Shown here: positions 1-7,996 of the stretch, piece by piece | Position numbering within the stretch: the stretch's first letter is position 1 | Layout of the letters: each line of letters starts with the position of its first letter | Assembly (NCBI GenBank): GCA_958295785.1 | Contig: OY282377.1 | Coordinates: 572,394-636,393 of the forward strand | From: an uncultured Latescibacterota bacterium | GTDB lineage: Bacteria > Latescibacterota > UBA2968 | DNA length: 64,000 nucleotides | Direction of reading: 5' to 3' | Program-made: the position numbers and the translations under genes | Notes under the pieces: model-generated | Database searches by the model: none | What the model was told of the DNA's origin: nothing | What the model saw: the letters and a program-made list of their open reading frames with translations, nothing else

Positions 1-443
1 TCCTCGGGCGTGCCCAAACCGCCTTCGAGGTCGTCGCCGCACATGGTCGAGGCATACGCGGGCACTTTGTCGCGGTACCCGCCGAGCAATTTGTAAACCG
101 GCTGATTGAGCGCACGCCCGGCCAAGTCCCACAGGGCGAGGTCAACGGACATGATCACTTTGTCGGACAGCGTGCCCAGGTTGAGACGTTGCCGATGGTT
201 GAGGTCGCGCCAGATTTTTTCGCGCATAAAAGGGTCCTCGCCGATCAGCGCGGGTTTGACCACGCCGCGGATCACCTCGGCATTGGTGCCAAACCAGTAC
301 CCGCACACATCCGCGTCGGTTGAAATTTTGAGCAGGGTTTGCGCGGCTTCGCGTTTTGGCCCCGGATGCCCGTGTCCGTCGCTGTCGCGCTCGGTGTTGG
401 AAATGTAGGTGAAGCGAATGGTCTCGACATCGGTGATTTTCAA
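1..443 (-). CDS. Enolase-superfamily (mandelate racemase/muconate-lactonizing type) enzyme, N-terminal part
   Basis: This open frame runs off the left edge, so about 147 N-terminal codons are present. It starts with TTG at 443-441, with AGGAG about six bases upstream. The protein begins MKITDVETIRF and contains SVDLALWDLAGRAL followed by QPVYKLLGG and RDKVPAYAS. These mark the end of the N-terminal capping domain and the entry to the barrel in the mandelate racemase/muconate-lactonizing group. The catalytic Lys and metal-binding acids of the barrel lie outside the window, so the substrate cannot be named; sugar-acid dehydration is common in the family. The TTG start makes it easy to miss. Confidence 0.85.
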   Translation of the reverse strand, partial: MKITDVETIRFTYISNTERDSDGHGHPGPKREAAQTLLKISTDADVCGYWFGTNAEVIRGVVKPALIGEDPFMREKIWRDLNHRQRLNLGTLSDKVIMSVDLALWDLAGRALNQPVYKLLGGYRDKVPAYASTMCGDDLEGGLGTPE

Positions 444-495
444 GGGAAACTCCTTTCGGGGTAAGACGGGAGACGGAGAGGCAAAAGCAACCATA

Positions 496-956
496 TAATA
501 CCAATTTGATTTTTATTTTTCCGTATCTTGCCTCCCATTAGGGATGGAATTGGGAACAGACGTTCTGTACGGAATCAGGGGTTGCTTGTCTCAAGCATTT
601 GGCCTTACAGCATCGTTTGTTGCCTTCGATGCGTTGGCTACGCCTGTGCCTACGGCGTGCGGCGACTTCCTTTTTTTCAACAGGAAAAAAAGGAAGCAAA
701 AAATGCCGCTCTCAAACGCCGAGAGGCTTGCACAGCGCAAATCGCTTCGTTGCACACACGACATGCGTTGGCCTGCGAAGCAAGTTGCAAGAGGGAGGTT
801 GGTTGCGAGATGGCCTTGCGCGCTGTGCGTGATGGCTTTATCCGATGGTCTTTTGGGATGGCCTTGTTGCAATGGCTTCTCTGAATGACTGCGTAAGGTC
901 AAGGGGATCGCTTGCTGGCAACATAGCGCATCACATGAGGCCAACTGAAAATCAAT
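496..956 (+). repeat. Interspersed repeat, copy 1 (left-end terminal repeat present)
   Basis: This is the first of three long similar copies; the others start near 21605 and 25058. It opens with a terminal-repeat-like TAATACCAATTTGATTT and shares many blocks with them, for example around 560-620, 660-720 and 830-890. It ends at AAAATCAATTTA, exactly where the IS5-family element begins. That end resembles the inverse of its own left end, so the insertion element probably sits inside the right terminal repeat. Short overlapping open frames occur in every frame but are not conserved between copies, so no protein is called. Confidence 0.8.
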
Positions 957-959
957 TTA

Positions 960-1886
960 GAAGCCCTAACAAAAAGCGTTGCCATGGATTTGTGAGAGGC
1001 CGCTTTTCTTCTCAGCCCAACCCTTACAACGTCCTTGCCCGGCATCTGCAACCGGGCAAGGAGGGACAAATGTCCAAACCATGGGTGAGCGATGCACTCT
1101 GGGAAAAGGGCCACCCCCTTTTGCCGGTTCCCAAGCCTGGACGGTTCCGCTTTCCCGGACGTAAGCGCATTGACGACCGCAAGGCGTTGACCGGCATTCT
1201 ATTCGTCCTGAAGAGCGGCATCCCGTGGGAGCAGTTGCCCCAAGAGATGGGGTGTGGTTCCGGGATGACCTGCTGGCGTCGTCTGAAGGCATGGCATGAC
1301 GCCGGCGTGTGGGAGCGGCTTCATCATCTGCTGTTGTCCAAACTGCGAGCGGCCGATGGCCTGGCCGGGTCTCGCGCCTGCGTGGACAGCGCCTCCCTGC
1401 GTGCGGTAGGCGCTGGGGGGAAAACCCGGCCCCAATCCCACAGACCGCCGCAAGCCCGGGCGTAAGCATCATGGGATCACCGATGCCAACGGGCTGCCTC
1501 TGGCCGCGATTGTGCCCGGGGCGAACCGGCCAGATGTGACGCAATGGTTGCCATGGGTGGACGCTGTGCCTGCGGTCAGAGGCAAACGCGGTCGTCCGCG
1601 CCGCAGACCCCAACGGCTGTATGCAGACCGTGCCTATGACTTGAGGGCACACCGGAAGGCCCTGCGTGCGCGCCACATCTGGCCGGTGATCGCCCGGCGG
1701 GGTACAGAGCATGGCAGCGGGTTGGGGGTGTACCGGTGGGTCGTTGAGCGGACGCTGGCCTGGCTCCGGCAGTTTGGCAGCCTGCGGGTGCGCAACGAAC
1801 GCAGAGCGGACATCCATGAGGCGTCCCTCTCTATCGGCTGTTCTCTCATCTGTTTCAGATGCTTGATTTCTTTATGTTAGGGCTTC
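960..1886 (+). mobile_element. IS5-family insertion sequence (two-frame transposase type)
   Basis: The element is 927 bp and is bounded by inverted ends GAAGCCCTAACA and TGTTAGGGCTTC. TTA stands at both outer edges (957-959 and 1887-1889), which fits a 3-bp target duplication at a TNA site as in the IS427/IS1031 part of the IS5 family. It carries one transposase spread over two frames. Its two ends also make up the short non-autonomous elements at 4344, 22064 and 25513. The right end abuts a fragment of a type I restriction specificity gene. Confidence 0.9.
1070..1880 (+). CDS. IS5-family DDE transposase, two frames joined by a frameshift
   Basis: The start is the ATG at 1070 behind AAGGAGGG, giving MSKPWVSDALWEKGHPLLP. 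The first frame carries the N-terminal DUF4096-like region and the first catalytic Asp (CVDSASLRA), and stops at 1465. The second frame is open from before the run GGGGGGAAAACC at 1415-1426. It carries the second Asp (LYADRAYD) and the Glu (VVERTLAWLRQFG). A +1 (or -2) shift on that run would give one intact DDE transposase, as in other IS5-family members with split frames. All three catalytic residues are present, so it may still be active; a simple disabling frameshift is the alternative. Confidence 0.88.
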
Positions 1887-1895
1887 TTAGACAAA

Positions 1896-2165
1896 GTGAA
1901 CGTTCAATCGAGAGTTCCGGGCTTAAATCGAAACGACGCTTACCGAAAAATGATGGCACTTCCGGCTCTATCTATTCAACAAAAAATCGTCGCAGAGATT
2001 GAGGCAGAGCAGGCATTGGTGGATGGCAATCGGGAATTGATCGAGCGATTCGAGGAGAAGATACGCGATGCGGTGGGGCGGGTGTGGGGGGAGGATGAAA
2101 CAAAAGAGAAAAGCCTACCCGAAAGTAGGCTGATGAGTGAATCCATGATGCGAGGATACGCTTAG
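1896..2165 (+). pseudogene. Remnant of type I restriction-modification specificity (HsdS-like) C-terminus
   Basis: The translated stretch contains GLNRNDAYRKMMALP, LSIQQKIVAEIEAEQALV and NRELIERFEEKI. This is the conserved end of an HsdS target-recognition domain and its coiled-coil spacer, or of an HsdM-HsdS fusion. Everything upstream has been replaced by the IS5-family element, and no HsdM or HsdR gene is seen. The last codons run through the terminator of the neighbouring minus-strand gene, so the reading frame end is accidental. It is most likely the scar of a lost restriction system. Confidence 0.75.
2102..2131 (-). terminator. Rho-independent terminator of the MBL-fold gene
   Basis: On the minus strand a perfect 7-bp stem AGCCTAC/GTAGGCT with a six-base loop is followed by TTTTCTCTTTTG. 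It lies about 30 bases beyond the stop of the metallo-beta-lactamase-fold gene. Confidence 0.8.
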
Positions 2166-2932
2166 AATGTCCATTCCCAAGTGCCATTCACGTCAGTTCG
2201 ATAGACATTCTTTCTTGTATAGCTCAGGTAACGTTGCATCGCCTTGGGGTGAGGAACATTCTCGTGTACTCCGCACTTCGTCGATACCACTGTGTAGTCC
2301 GCGTTGCACTTCTTGATGAAGTCGAGATCGGCTCCATTGATACTCCCGTGGTGGCTGGCGTGGAGGATGTCGTCGCAGTAGTTCGGCGTGTTGTCGGCGA
2401 TCCATTTCAAACTGGCGTCAGAAGCGTCTCCGGTGAACAGGCATTGCCGGTTCCCCATGATCGCCAGGATGACCAAGCAGGCGTCGTGCAATTCTCGCGT
2501 GTCGCTCGTCGCGATGCTCTTAGTTGGGCCGATTATTCCGAAACTCACGCCGTCGGTACTCCCCCACGGCTTGTTAAAGCTCTGTTGGCGATATGGCTTG
2601 TGGAGTTTGGTGCCTTTTCTTCCGAAGTAGTCAAGGTATCCGTTGAACTCATGCCACTCATCAATAGATACACTATGATCGTTGTAGTAGCGCCGCTTAT
2701 ATGGGCTGTAGATCAGATGGTCAATGGTATAGCCCCTGTTTTTGAGGTAGCCGAGCCCCGAGTAATGGTCTTTATGCTGGTGGGTAATGAAGACGCCACG
2801 GAGTCTTTTGTTTGAGGGTAGCAGGCGAGCGTAATCCTCAATGTTGTGACAGTCGATCAGGAACGTTGCGCTTGAAGTCTTGATGACACTCGCGTCCGCA
2901 CAGCCGACCTCGAGATGGTATAATTTTCCCAT
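2162..2932 (-). CDS. Metallo-beta-lactamase-fold hydrolase, ComEC C-terminal type
   Basis: The 256-aa protein has no signal peptide. The metal site is clear: H51-x-H53-x-D55-H56 in THQHKDHYSGL, then H149 in ELHDACLVI, GD at 168-169 in LFTGDAS, and the HASHHGS motif at 191-197. That layout is typical of the stand-alone ComEC/Rec2-like branch of the MBL superfamily, whose members cleave phosphodiesters. It follows a 4-TM gene by four bases in one transcription unit and ends at a strong terminator. The pair sits beside a broken restriction gene and an IS. A nuclease or nucleotide-hydrolase role in defence is possible but only inferred. Confidence 0.8.
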   Translation of the reverse strand: MGKLYHLEVGCADASVIKTSSATFLIDCHNIEDYARLLPSNKRLRGVFITHQHKDHYSGLGYLKNRGYTIDHLIYSPYKRRYYNDHSVSIDEWHEFNGYLDYFGRKGTKLHKPYRQQSFNKPWGSTDGVSFGIIGPTKSIATSDTRELHDACLVILAIMGNRQCLFTGDASDASLKWIADNTPNYCDDILHASHHGSINGADLDFIKKCNADYTVVSTKCGVHENVPHPKAMQRYLSYTRKNVYRTDVNGTWEWTF

Positions 2933-2936
2933 GATT

Positions 2937-3554
2937 CTATTCCTTTCCGAAGACTGCCTGGCTACCGCCTTTGCCCTCGCGGAATTTCAGGTAGGCGATG
3001 CCTATTCCGCTCTGGAGCAGGGCGGTGACTATCCCTATCGTTACGGTCCATGACCAATCCCCATCCGAAAAGTAGAAGACCAGCAACGCGGGCATCAGCG
3101 CATTGAGGGACGCGATGAGGTAGCAGAGCCACGATTGCCAACTGCGCCAGTTGAAGTAGGGCGGCATTGCCGGATTCACATACATGCCTGAGATATTCTC
3201 GAACCCGAGCGGCTTGGCTTCGAGGAACAACTTCCTGTGCTCGTTGATGTAGCGACACACCACCACATAATAAACTCGGGTACGGATTGCGAGACAGTAG
3301 ATCAGCAAGCCAAGAACGAAACCTGCACCGAGGACAAACATCGCCGCTGGCGTCAGATCAAGGCTTTTATCGACAGAGTATCGATACATGCTGATCGCCG
3401 CACCGAGGATTGCAATATGAGCGATAAAGACGAAGCGGCAGATATTCCAGATTTGAGAGTCGTAGTGGCGTAGTTGTATGAAGCACTGGTTAAAATCTCG
3501 TTCCAAAAACTTTGTCGCCTCTGCATCGAACTTTGTTGTCTCTCCATTTTTCAT
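2937..3554 (-). CDS. Unrecognised membrane protein, four predicted transmembrane segments
   Basis: The 205-aa protein starts with ATG behind GGAGGG. It has a charged N-terminal 35 residues, hydrophobic segments near 38-58, 68-90, 142-163 and 167-187, and a polar loop of about 50 residues between the second and third. The order of a cytosolic head, two paired TMs and a loop recalls SLATT-type and other small membrane effectors of conflict systems, but I see no diagnostic motif. It is the promoter-proximal gene of the pair with the MBL-fold enzyme, so the two products probably work together at the inner membrane. Confidence 0.7.
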   Translation of the reverse strand: MKNGETTKFDAEATKFLERDFNQCFIQLRHYDSQIWNICRFVFIAHIAILGAAISMYRYSVDKSLDLTPAAMFVLGAGFVLGLLIYCLAIRTRVYYVVVCRYINEHRKLFLEAKPLGFENISGMYVNPAMPPYFNWRSWQSWLCYLIASLNALMPALLVFYFSDGDWSWTVTIGIVTALLQSGIGIAYLKFREGKGGSQAVFGKE

Positions 3555-3605
3555 AACACACCCTCCATTAAATACGTTCCGTCAATACGAACCAAATCAA
3601 TAGCT

Positions 3606-3634
3606 ATGATAAAGCGATGTTGGAAGTACGTCAA
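3606..3634 (-). promoter_or_regulatory. Sigma-70-type promoter of the 4TM-MBL pair
   Basis: On the minus strand TTGACG (3634-3629) and TATCAT (3611-3606) are separated by 17 bases. They lie about 50 bases upstream of the start at 3554. Confidence 0.65.
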
Positions 3635-3748
3635 GTCAATAGTAGGGGATGAAAGGGAAGTTACGGGCGGCTGGGCTGGTATGAAAAAAAAAAATTAAGA
3701 GATAGAGACCCATGTCATTGTAACCGCTTATCCGAAAGAGGTTTCCCC

Positions 3749-4018
3749 ATGAAATCCATGTCCTTGCAGATCACCTATCGAAAGGGCAAGCCCTTCGCGG
3801 CTTATATTTATCTCGCGTCCAAGCATGGACAGAAAAGTGTACACACGGCGCAGGTGACACAAGACCTCCTCATTGACTACGCCGAGAATGGCACACCTAT
3901 CGGGATTGAGATCCTCTCTCCTGAAGATGTGCGTATCGATGAAATCCAGCGCGTTTTTGAGCGACTGGGTCTCGATAAACCGGCATCAGCAGAGTTAGAG
4001 CCACTCAAGGCGGCCTAA
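3749..4018 (+). CDS. DUF2283-like small protein
   Basis: This 89-aa protein has the layout of DUF2283: an N-terminal beta strand region, then DLLIDYAENGTPIGIEILSPEDV, which matches the family core of a 'v.lDyd.dG.lvGiEil' pattern. The function of the family is unknown; members often lie near toxin-antitoxin or mobile genes. The region upstream shows AAAGAGG a short distance before the ATG. It stands alone between the MBL module and a probable gene remnant. Confidence 0.7.
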   Translation: MKSMSLQITYRKGKPFAAYIYLASKHGQKSVHTAQVTQDLLIDYAENGTPIGIEILSPEDVRIDEIQRVFERLGLDKPASAELEPLKAA

Positions 4019-4289
4019 CTGTTCTTCACACTGAGCACATCGCCCGCGTATTTGACACGCTGGAACGCGCCTACACCTATCAGATGCTCACCGAGCGCAG
4101 TTCGCTGATGCGCGATTTCATCCATGCTGGAGGGGAAGTTACAAGGGCGAGTGTGGGTGTAAGGGAAGCGAAATTTATGCTTCGTTTCAGCGGTCTCGAT
4201 GCGGTGTCGCTTTCAGAGATGGTGTGCGGAACTTATATCTTCTGGAAGTGCGTCTCTAACACAGATGCCGCCGACTATCTAAAACCAAA
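4019..4289 (+). other. Unrecognised open frame, probably a gene remnant
   Basis: A frame without a ribosome site stays open across here and contains HTEHIARVFDTLERAYTYQM, then TERSSLMRDFIHAGG. This looks like real amphipathic protein sequence and not noise. It then passes into poorer sequence and through a terminator. I could not assign a family. The internal ATG at 4084 has no clear Shine-Dalgarno site, so this is best read as a fragment left by rearrangement. Confidence 0.35.
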
Positions 4290-4322
4290 AAGGGTCACGG
4301 TGCAAATACCGTGACCCTTTTT
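4290..4322. terminator. Rho-independent terminator, usable on both strands
   Basis: An 11- to 12-bp stem AAGGGTCACGGT/ACCGTGACCCTT surrounds a six-base loop. It is flanked by AAAA on the left and TTTTT on the right. Confidence 0.85.
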
Positions 4323-4343
4323 CCATTTTGCTATGTGCTTTTA

Positions 4344-4455
4344 GAAGCCCTAACATAAAGAAATTAAGCATCTGAAACAGATGAGTGAACACCCGCAGGA
4401 ACGCCTCAAAGTCGGCCTCTCACAAATCCATGTCAACTCTTTCTGTTAGGGACTC
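4344..4455 (-). mobile_element. Non-autonomous IS5-derived MITE, 112 bp
   Basis: It starts GAAGCCCTAACATAAAG and ends GTTAGGGACTC, with TTA on both sides (4341-4343 and 4456-4458). The left part matches the reverse complement of the right end of the IS at 960-1886. The right part (GGCCTCTCACAAATCCATG) matches the reverse complement of its left end. The transposase gene is missing. It could be moved in trans by the complete IS. Confidence 0.85.
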
Positions 4456-4515
4456 TTAGTATAACAGGCCACCGGCCACTGATGGTGGCGCGGAGCGGCG
4501 AGCGGTGGCCTTTTC

Positions 4516-4543
4516 GGGTGGGCACGGGGGCACGCCCCTACAT
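4516..4543. repeat. GC-rich interspersed short repeat (GGGCACGGGGGC...GCCCCTACA type)
   Basis: The sequence GGGCACGGGGGCACGCCCCT, followed by ACA, recurs with small changes at 47114, 51395 and 59511, always between genes. It can fold on itself through GGGGC/GCCCC. The preceding bases 4465-4510 also hold a GGCCACCG...CGGTGGCC inverted pair. Confidence 0.6.
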
Positions 4544-4608
4544 TCTATTTTTTCTCGCCGCTTACCTTGAAGGGGCCGGTATGGTGGGGCGGACAGATAA
4601 CTGACCGC

Positions 4609-6060
4609 TCAATAAATCGGCCTATACCGCAGGTTCCCGCCTTCTGCGCGTTGTTTTTTGTAATCGGCTTCCAGTGCGTCTCGCAGCCAGTATTGCGGGG
4701 CAGACACGTAGCGCGATTGGTGTTTTTGGTTGTCGATCCCGTGTTCGAGCAAGCGGGATTTGAGGTCGCGTTCAACATGGGCCAGGTCCGAATCGCCAGC
4801 GCGATTGATGAGTTCGTTGGGATCGCTTTCGAGGTCGTAGAGTTCGGCAGATCCATCGGCGTAGTGCGCGTATTTGTAGCGCGAAGTTCGCACCATCACG
4901 CGCCCGCCAATCTCGCAGAATGCGGCATGGCGAATGGTCGTTGTGGGGGTCCTGAACAGCGGGCGCATGTCTGCCCCTTGTAGCGTGTCGGGCGGTTCGG
5001 CATCGCAGGCGCGGTAAAACAGGGGCACGAGATCGAGGGTGCTGACAAGGGCGGTTGAACGCCGATGCGCGGGAATATCCGGGCCGCGCATGATGAGGGG
5101 CACGTGCGACATGCTCTCGTAAAAAAAGCCTTTGAAGGGCAGGCCGTGATCGCCCAATGCGTCTCCGTGATCGCTGGTAAAAATGACGAGGGTGTCGTCG
5201 AACACGCGATGGGATTCGAGCGCGGCGATGATTTTGCCAATGCCTTCGTCGATCAGGCTGATATTGGCGTAGTAGTGTTCGCGCCATTTGCGGTAGTGTT
5301 CCGGCGTGGCTTGCGAATAATCCAAGCGAAACATGGAGTTGGCAAGGCTGCCGCGCCCGCGATCTCGTTGCGCGGGCGGTTTGTCGGCGAGTTCTTTCGC
5401 CGAGCCGACCGGTTCGGGAATGGGCGCGTCGGCATACATCTCGGCCATGTCTTCGGGGGGATCGTAAGGGTCGTGCGGGCCGGGAAAACTGACCCAAATG
5501 GCAAAGGGATTGTCGCCATGGTGCCGGAGCCATTCGGCGGCCTGATCGCCCACAAAACCATCGACGTGAAATTTGCGGTCGCGCGGCGTGATCGACGCGC
5601 CCATGTTGTCGTAATAACCGGGCAATGTGGTCGGGTGCGGCCGGTCGAGGCCGTGTGCCGCGAGAAACTGAACGTGGTGGTCGGGCAGATAAACATGCCG
5701 TTTGTCTTCGGCCATGATGCGTTCGTCAAACCCCTGAAGCGAATCCCACGGGTGAAAGTGCATTTTGCCAATGGCCGCGGTGCGCCGCCCGGTTTGCGCG
5801 AGGATACGCGGCCAGGTCGGCACATGCTCGGGCAGCCCGTTGCCATTGCCGAGCACGCCGGTCACGCTCGGATACTGCCCGCTCATCACAGACGCGCGGC
5901 AGGGCACGCACACAGGAGACGGGACAATGCAATGGTCAAAGACCATGCCCTCGCGTGCCAAGCGGTCGAGGTTGGGGGTGTGCATAAAGTCGAGGCCATA
6001 ACAAGGCAGGCTGTCCCAACGCTGTTGGTCCGTAGTTATCAAAAGGAGATTGCGCGCCAT
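4609..6060 (-). CDS. Sulfatase, Cys-type (alkaline-phosphatase superfamily)
   Basis: The 483-aa protein has no signal peptide. It opens NLLLITTDQQRWDSL, where D11 is a metal ligand, and carries the activation site C51-V-P-C-R55 in SPVCVPCRASVMSGQYP. The signature Cys is converted to formylglycine in this family. Further motifs are GKMHFHPW, FPGPHDPYDPP and the metal-binding FTSDHGDALGDHGL. The C-terminal part has the usual ELYDLESDPNELIN turn. Substrate cannot be fixed; sulfated polysaccharides or choline/aryl sulfates are typical. A formylglycine-generating enzyme gene at 20530-21477 can supply the maturation step. Confidence 0.92.
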   Translation of the reverse strand: MARNLLLITTDQQRWDSLPCYGLDFMHTPNLDRLAREGMVFDHCIVPSPVCVPCRASVMSGQYPSVTGVLGNGNGLPEHVPTWPRILAQTGRRTAAIGKMHFHPWDSLQGFDERIMAEDKRHVYLPDHHVQFLAAHGLDRPHPTTLPGYYDNMGASITPRDRKFHVDGFVGDQAAEWLRHHGDNPFAIWVSFPGPHDPYDPPEDMAEMYADAPIPEPVGSAKELADKPPAQRDRGRGSLANSMFRLDYSQATPEHYRKWREHYYANISLIDEGIGKIIAALESHRVFDDTLVIFTSDHGDALGDHGLPFKGFFYESMSHVPLIMRGPDIPAHRRSTALVSTLDLVPLFYRACDAEPPDTLQGADMRPLFRTPTTTIRHAAFCEIGGRVMVRTSRYKYAHYADGSAELYDLESDPNELINRAGDSDLAHVERDLKSRLLEHGIDNQKHQSRYVSAPQYWLRDALEADYKKQRAEGGNLRYRPIY

Positions 6061-6177
6061 CGGATTGCTCCAAAAGAAGATGGGTTAAAAACGACAAAAA
6101 AAGATATGTCGGATGGACAATATCGCGGGCTTGGTCCTTGGCAGCGGGCAGATCGACCCAATGAATGTCACCAACAC

Positions 6178-6390
6178 TCACCGCTCTTTCCTCTCCCATT
6201 GATCGATCCGTGCCCATGCCTCGTCGCTCGCCTTGTCCCATTGGTCTAATTCGGATTTGAGTTCAGGCGTCATATCCACAGGGCGAATTAGAATCTCTAC
6301 GCAGATGCCATTGGGCAAGGGGATATCGTTCTGGGGTACAATCACACCGTCTTTGACAGTCCCAGAAATTGTCCAACGCTCGGCTTCCAT
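6178..6390 (-). CDS. Small antitoxin-like protein (DUF104/AF2212 type)
   Basis: The 70-aa protein begins with a short beta-hairpin region, ISGTVKDGVIVPQNDIPLPNG followed by ICVEILI. This is the pattern of DUF104/AF2212-like putative antitoxins (G.v.dGvI.l....lp.G..VEV). The C-terminal half is a charged helix that would hold a toxin partner. A GGAGA site precedes the ATG. No PIN-type toxin gene follows within the 117-base gap to the sulfatase, so it is either an orphan or a regulator of something elsewhere. Confidence 0.55.
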   Translation of the reverse strand: MEAERWTISGTVKDGVIVPQNDIPLPNGICVEILIRPVDMTPELKSELDQWDKASDEAWARIDQWERKER

Positions 6391-6534
6391 AAAAATTCTC
6401 CAATACGCAATACATTTCCCGCTCGATTCACCGCATACGATAACAAAATTTCGGCTTTGAATGCAAGGAGAAAGGGATTGTGCCGAGATCCGTGCATTTC
6501 CAAATGAACGGGATAAACGATAAAGGCCGTCGTG

Positions 6535-6579
6535 AAAAAAATAGGGTCTGTTCTATATCTCAGAACAGACCCTATTTTT
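6535..6579. terminator. Strong bidirectional hairpin with A/T tails
   Basis: A perfect stem ATAGGGTCTGTTCT/AGAACAGACCCTAT with a seven-base loop is flanked by A6 and T5. No gene reads directly into it from the left. It may be a leftover from a lost gene. Confidence 0.7.
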
Positions 6580-6609
6580 GGGCTTCGTCCGTCCTAATGC
6601 CTGATTATG

Positions 6610-6722
6610 TCTCGTGCATGGTGCGCTTTGGGTTCGGCTCTGTCGGCTTTGTGCCGCGATATAGATAGATCGTCAAGACTTCTTCATCTGTGAATGTGGG
6701 CGCATCTAATGATGACAAATAT
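6610..6722 (-). pseudogene. Short transposase N-terminal remnant
   Basis: On the minus strand one frame reads SSLDAPTFTDEEVLTIYLYR and then loses similarity. The phrase 'DAPTFTDEEVLTIYL' is typical of the N-terminus of several IS transposases. Nothing else of the element remains. The call rests only on this short motif. Confidence 0.4.
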
Positions 6723-6855
6723 AGATGTATAGGGGGTGGGTTTCTCTTGCTATTCCATCGCGTTCTCGCTCCTTTTTATGAGGTGGGATAAGATACCTCG
6801 AGAAAGGACAAGGACGCGGTGTTTGCAACTCTTTATTCCCATTGAAAGCGGATTG

Positions 6856-7986
6856 CTAAACCGTGAGAAATTTGGGATAGGTGGTGAGATTTTCGCATCC
6901 GTTTTGCGTGACCACGACGAGGTCTTCGATGCGCGTGGCGCCTCGGCCCGGGTAATACAGGCCGGGCTCAACGGTGACGACGTTTCCGGCGCAGAGCGTT
7001 TCAGAGACTTTGCCGATGCGGGGGGGTTCGTGGATTTCGAGGCCCAAGCCGTGCCCCGTGCCGTGAAAGAATCCCTGCATGTGGTCGTCTGTGGTGCTGG
7101 TTTCGTAGTTGCGGCTGTCGAACAGTTCTGTCAGGGCACGGTGGATGGCTTGGCCGTCTGCGTCTGCGCGAATGCTTTCGAGGACGAAGTTTTGGCCTTC
7201 GAGCACCGCGCTGTAGATGTTTTGGAGTTCGGCCGAGGGTTCGCCTTTGACCACTGTGCGGGTGATGTCGGCAAAATAGCCGGTGCGGTTTGAACGCGGA
7301 AAAATGTCGATGATGATGGCGCGGTGGGCGCGCAGGGGGCCGCTGCCTTCGTCGTGGGGGTCGCAGGCTTGGTCGCCGCAGGCGACGATGGTGTGACTGG
7401 CGGTGCAGTCGCGTTCCATCAGGGTGAATTGAATGTGGCGTTTGACGAGTTCTGAGGTGAGCGGTTCGCCGTTGCGGTAGAGGATGTCGCCGCGAATGTC
7501 TGAGGTTCGGATGAGGTTTACGGCCGCGGCCATTGCGGTTTCGGCGTGTTGTTGCACGGTGCGAATGTGGGCGATTTCCGCATCTGTTTTGATCGCGCGC
7601 TCGGGCCAAAACGCGCCTTCTGGAAATGCGACGCGGTATCCGCGCTCGCGCAGGTCGTCTGCGATGGCAATGGGAAAGGCGCGGGGGACGTTCAGGCGTT
7701 TGATGTTTTTTTCGCTCATGAACTCGTGGAGGATGTCGATTGAAGACGGGGTTTCCGTGTCGCGTTCTTTGGCTTTTTCTTCATAAGCCGATAGGGCGAG
7801 GACGTGATCGACACGGGCTTGGGCGCGTGCGCGGTCGCGTTCCAAGTCGGACATGAGCAGGTATTTTTCCGCGCCGATTTGCAAAAAAATAAAGGGATCG
7901 GGCGCGAGAAAGCGCGTGGCGTAATACATGTCGGCATCGGTTTCACTGGCGGCGATCACGAGTCGCGCTTCGGTGGGATCGTTCAT
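6856..7986 (-). CDS. M24-family metallopeptidase (Xaa-Pro aminopeptidase-like)
   Basis: The 376-aa protein has a creatinase-like N-terminal domain (about 1-150) and a pita-bread catalytic domain. All five metal ligands are visible: Asp in IIIDIFPR, Asp in FADITRTV, His in [12 protein letters not shown], Glu in VTVEPGLY and Glu in RIEDLV. It probably removes N-terminal residues before proline, or cleaves small amide substrates, in the cytoplasm. It lies 10 bases downstream of the HtrA gene and is likely cotranscribed, which suggests a shared role in peptide turnover after envelope proteolysis. Confidence 0.88.
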   Translation of the reverse strand: MNDPTEARLVIAASETDADMYYATRFLAPDPFIFLQIGAEKYLLMSDLERDRARAQARVDHVLALSAYEEKAKERDTETPSSIDILHEFMSEKNIKRLNVPRAFPIAIADDLRERGYRVAFPEGAFWPERAIKTDAEIAHIRTVQQHAETAMAAAVNLIRTSDIRGDILYRNGEPLTSELVKRHIQFTLMERDCTASHTIVACGDQACDPHDEGSGPLRAHRAIIIDIFPRSNRTGYFADITRTVVKGEPSAELQNIYSAVLEGQNFVLESIRADADGQAIHRALTELFDSRNYETSTTDDHMQGFFHGTGHGLGLEIHEPPRIGKVSETLCAGNVVTVEPGLYYPGRGATRIEDLVVVTQNGCENLTTYPKFLTV

Positions 7987-7996
7987 GGGCTTGTCC

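Larger units (their letters stand above)
6391..6855. other. Gene-poor stretch with a terminator hairpin and a transposase scrap
   Basis: I see no intact gene in this interval. It holds a strong hairpin at 6535-6579 and a short minus-strand coding scrap at about 6610-6722. The part 6723-6855 shows nothing I can name. Confidence 0.5.

Noticed and set aside
528-944. Several overlapping open frames in the interspersed repeat
   Set aside because: The frames shift between the three copies and none keeps a conserved protein or a ribosome site.
5065-6249. 394-codon plus-strand frame opposite the first sulfatase
   Set aside because: The minus-strand frame has all sulfatase motifs, and the plus-strand frame is its shadow.
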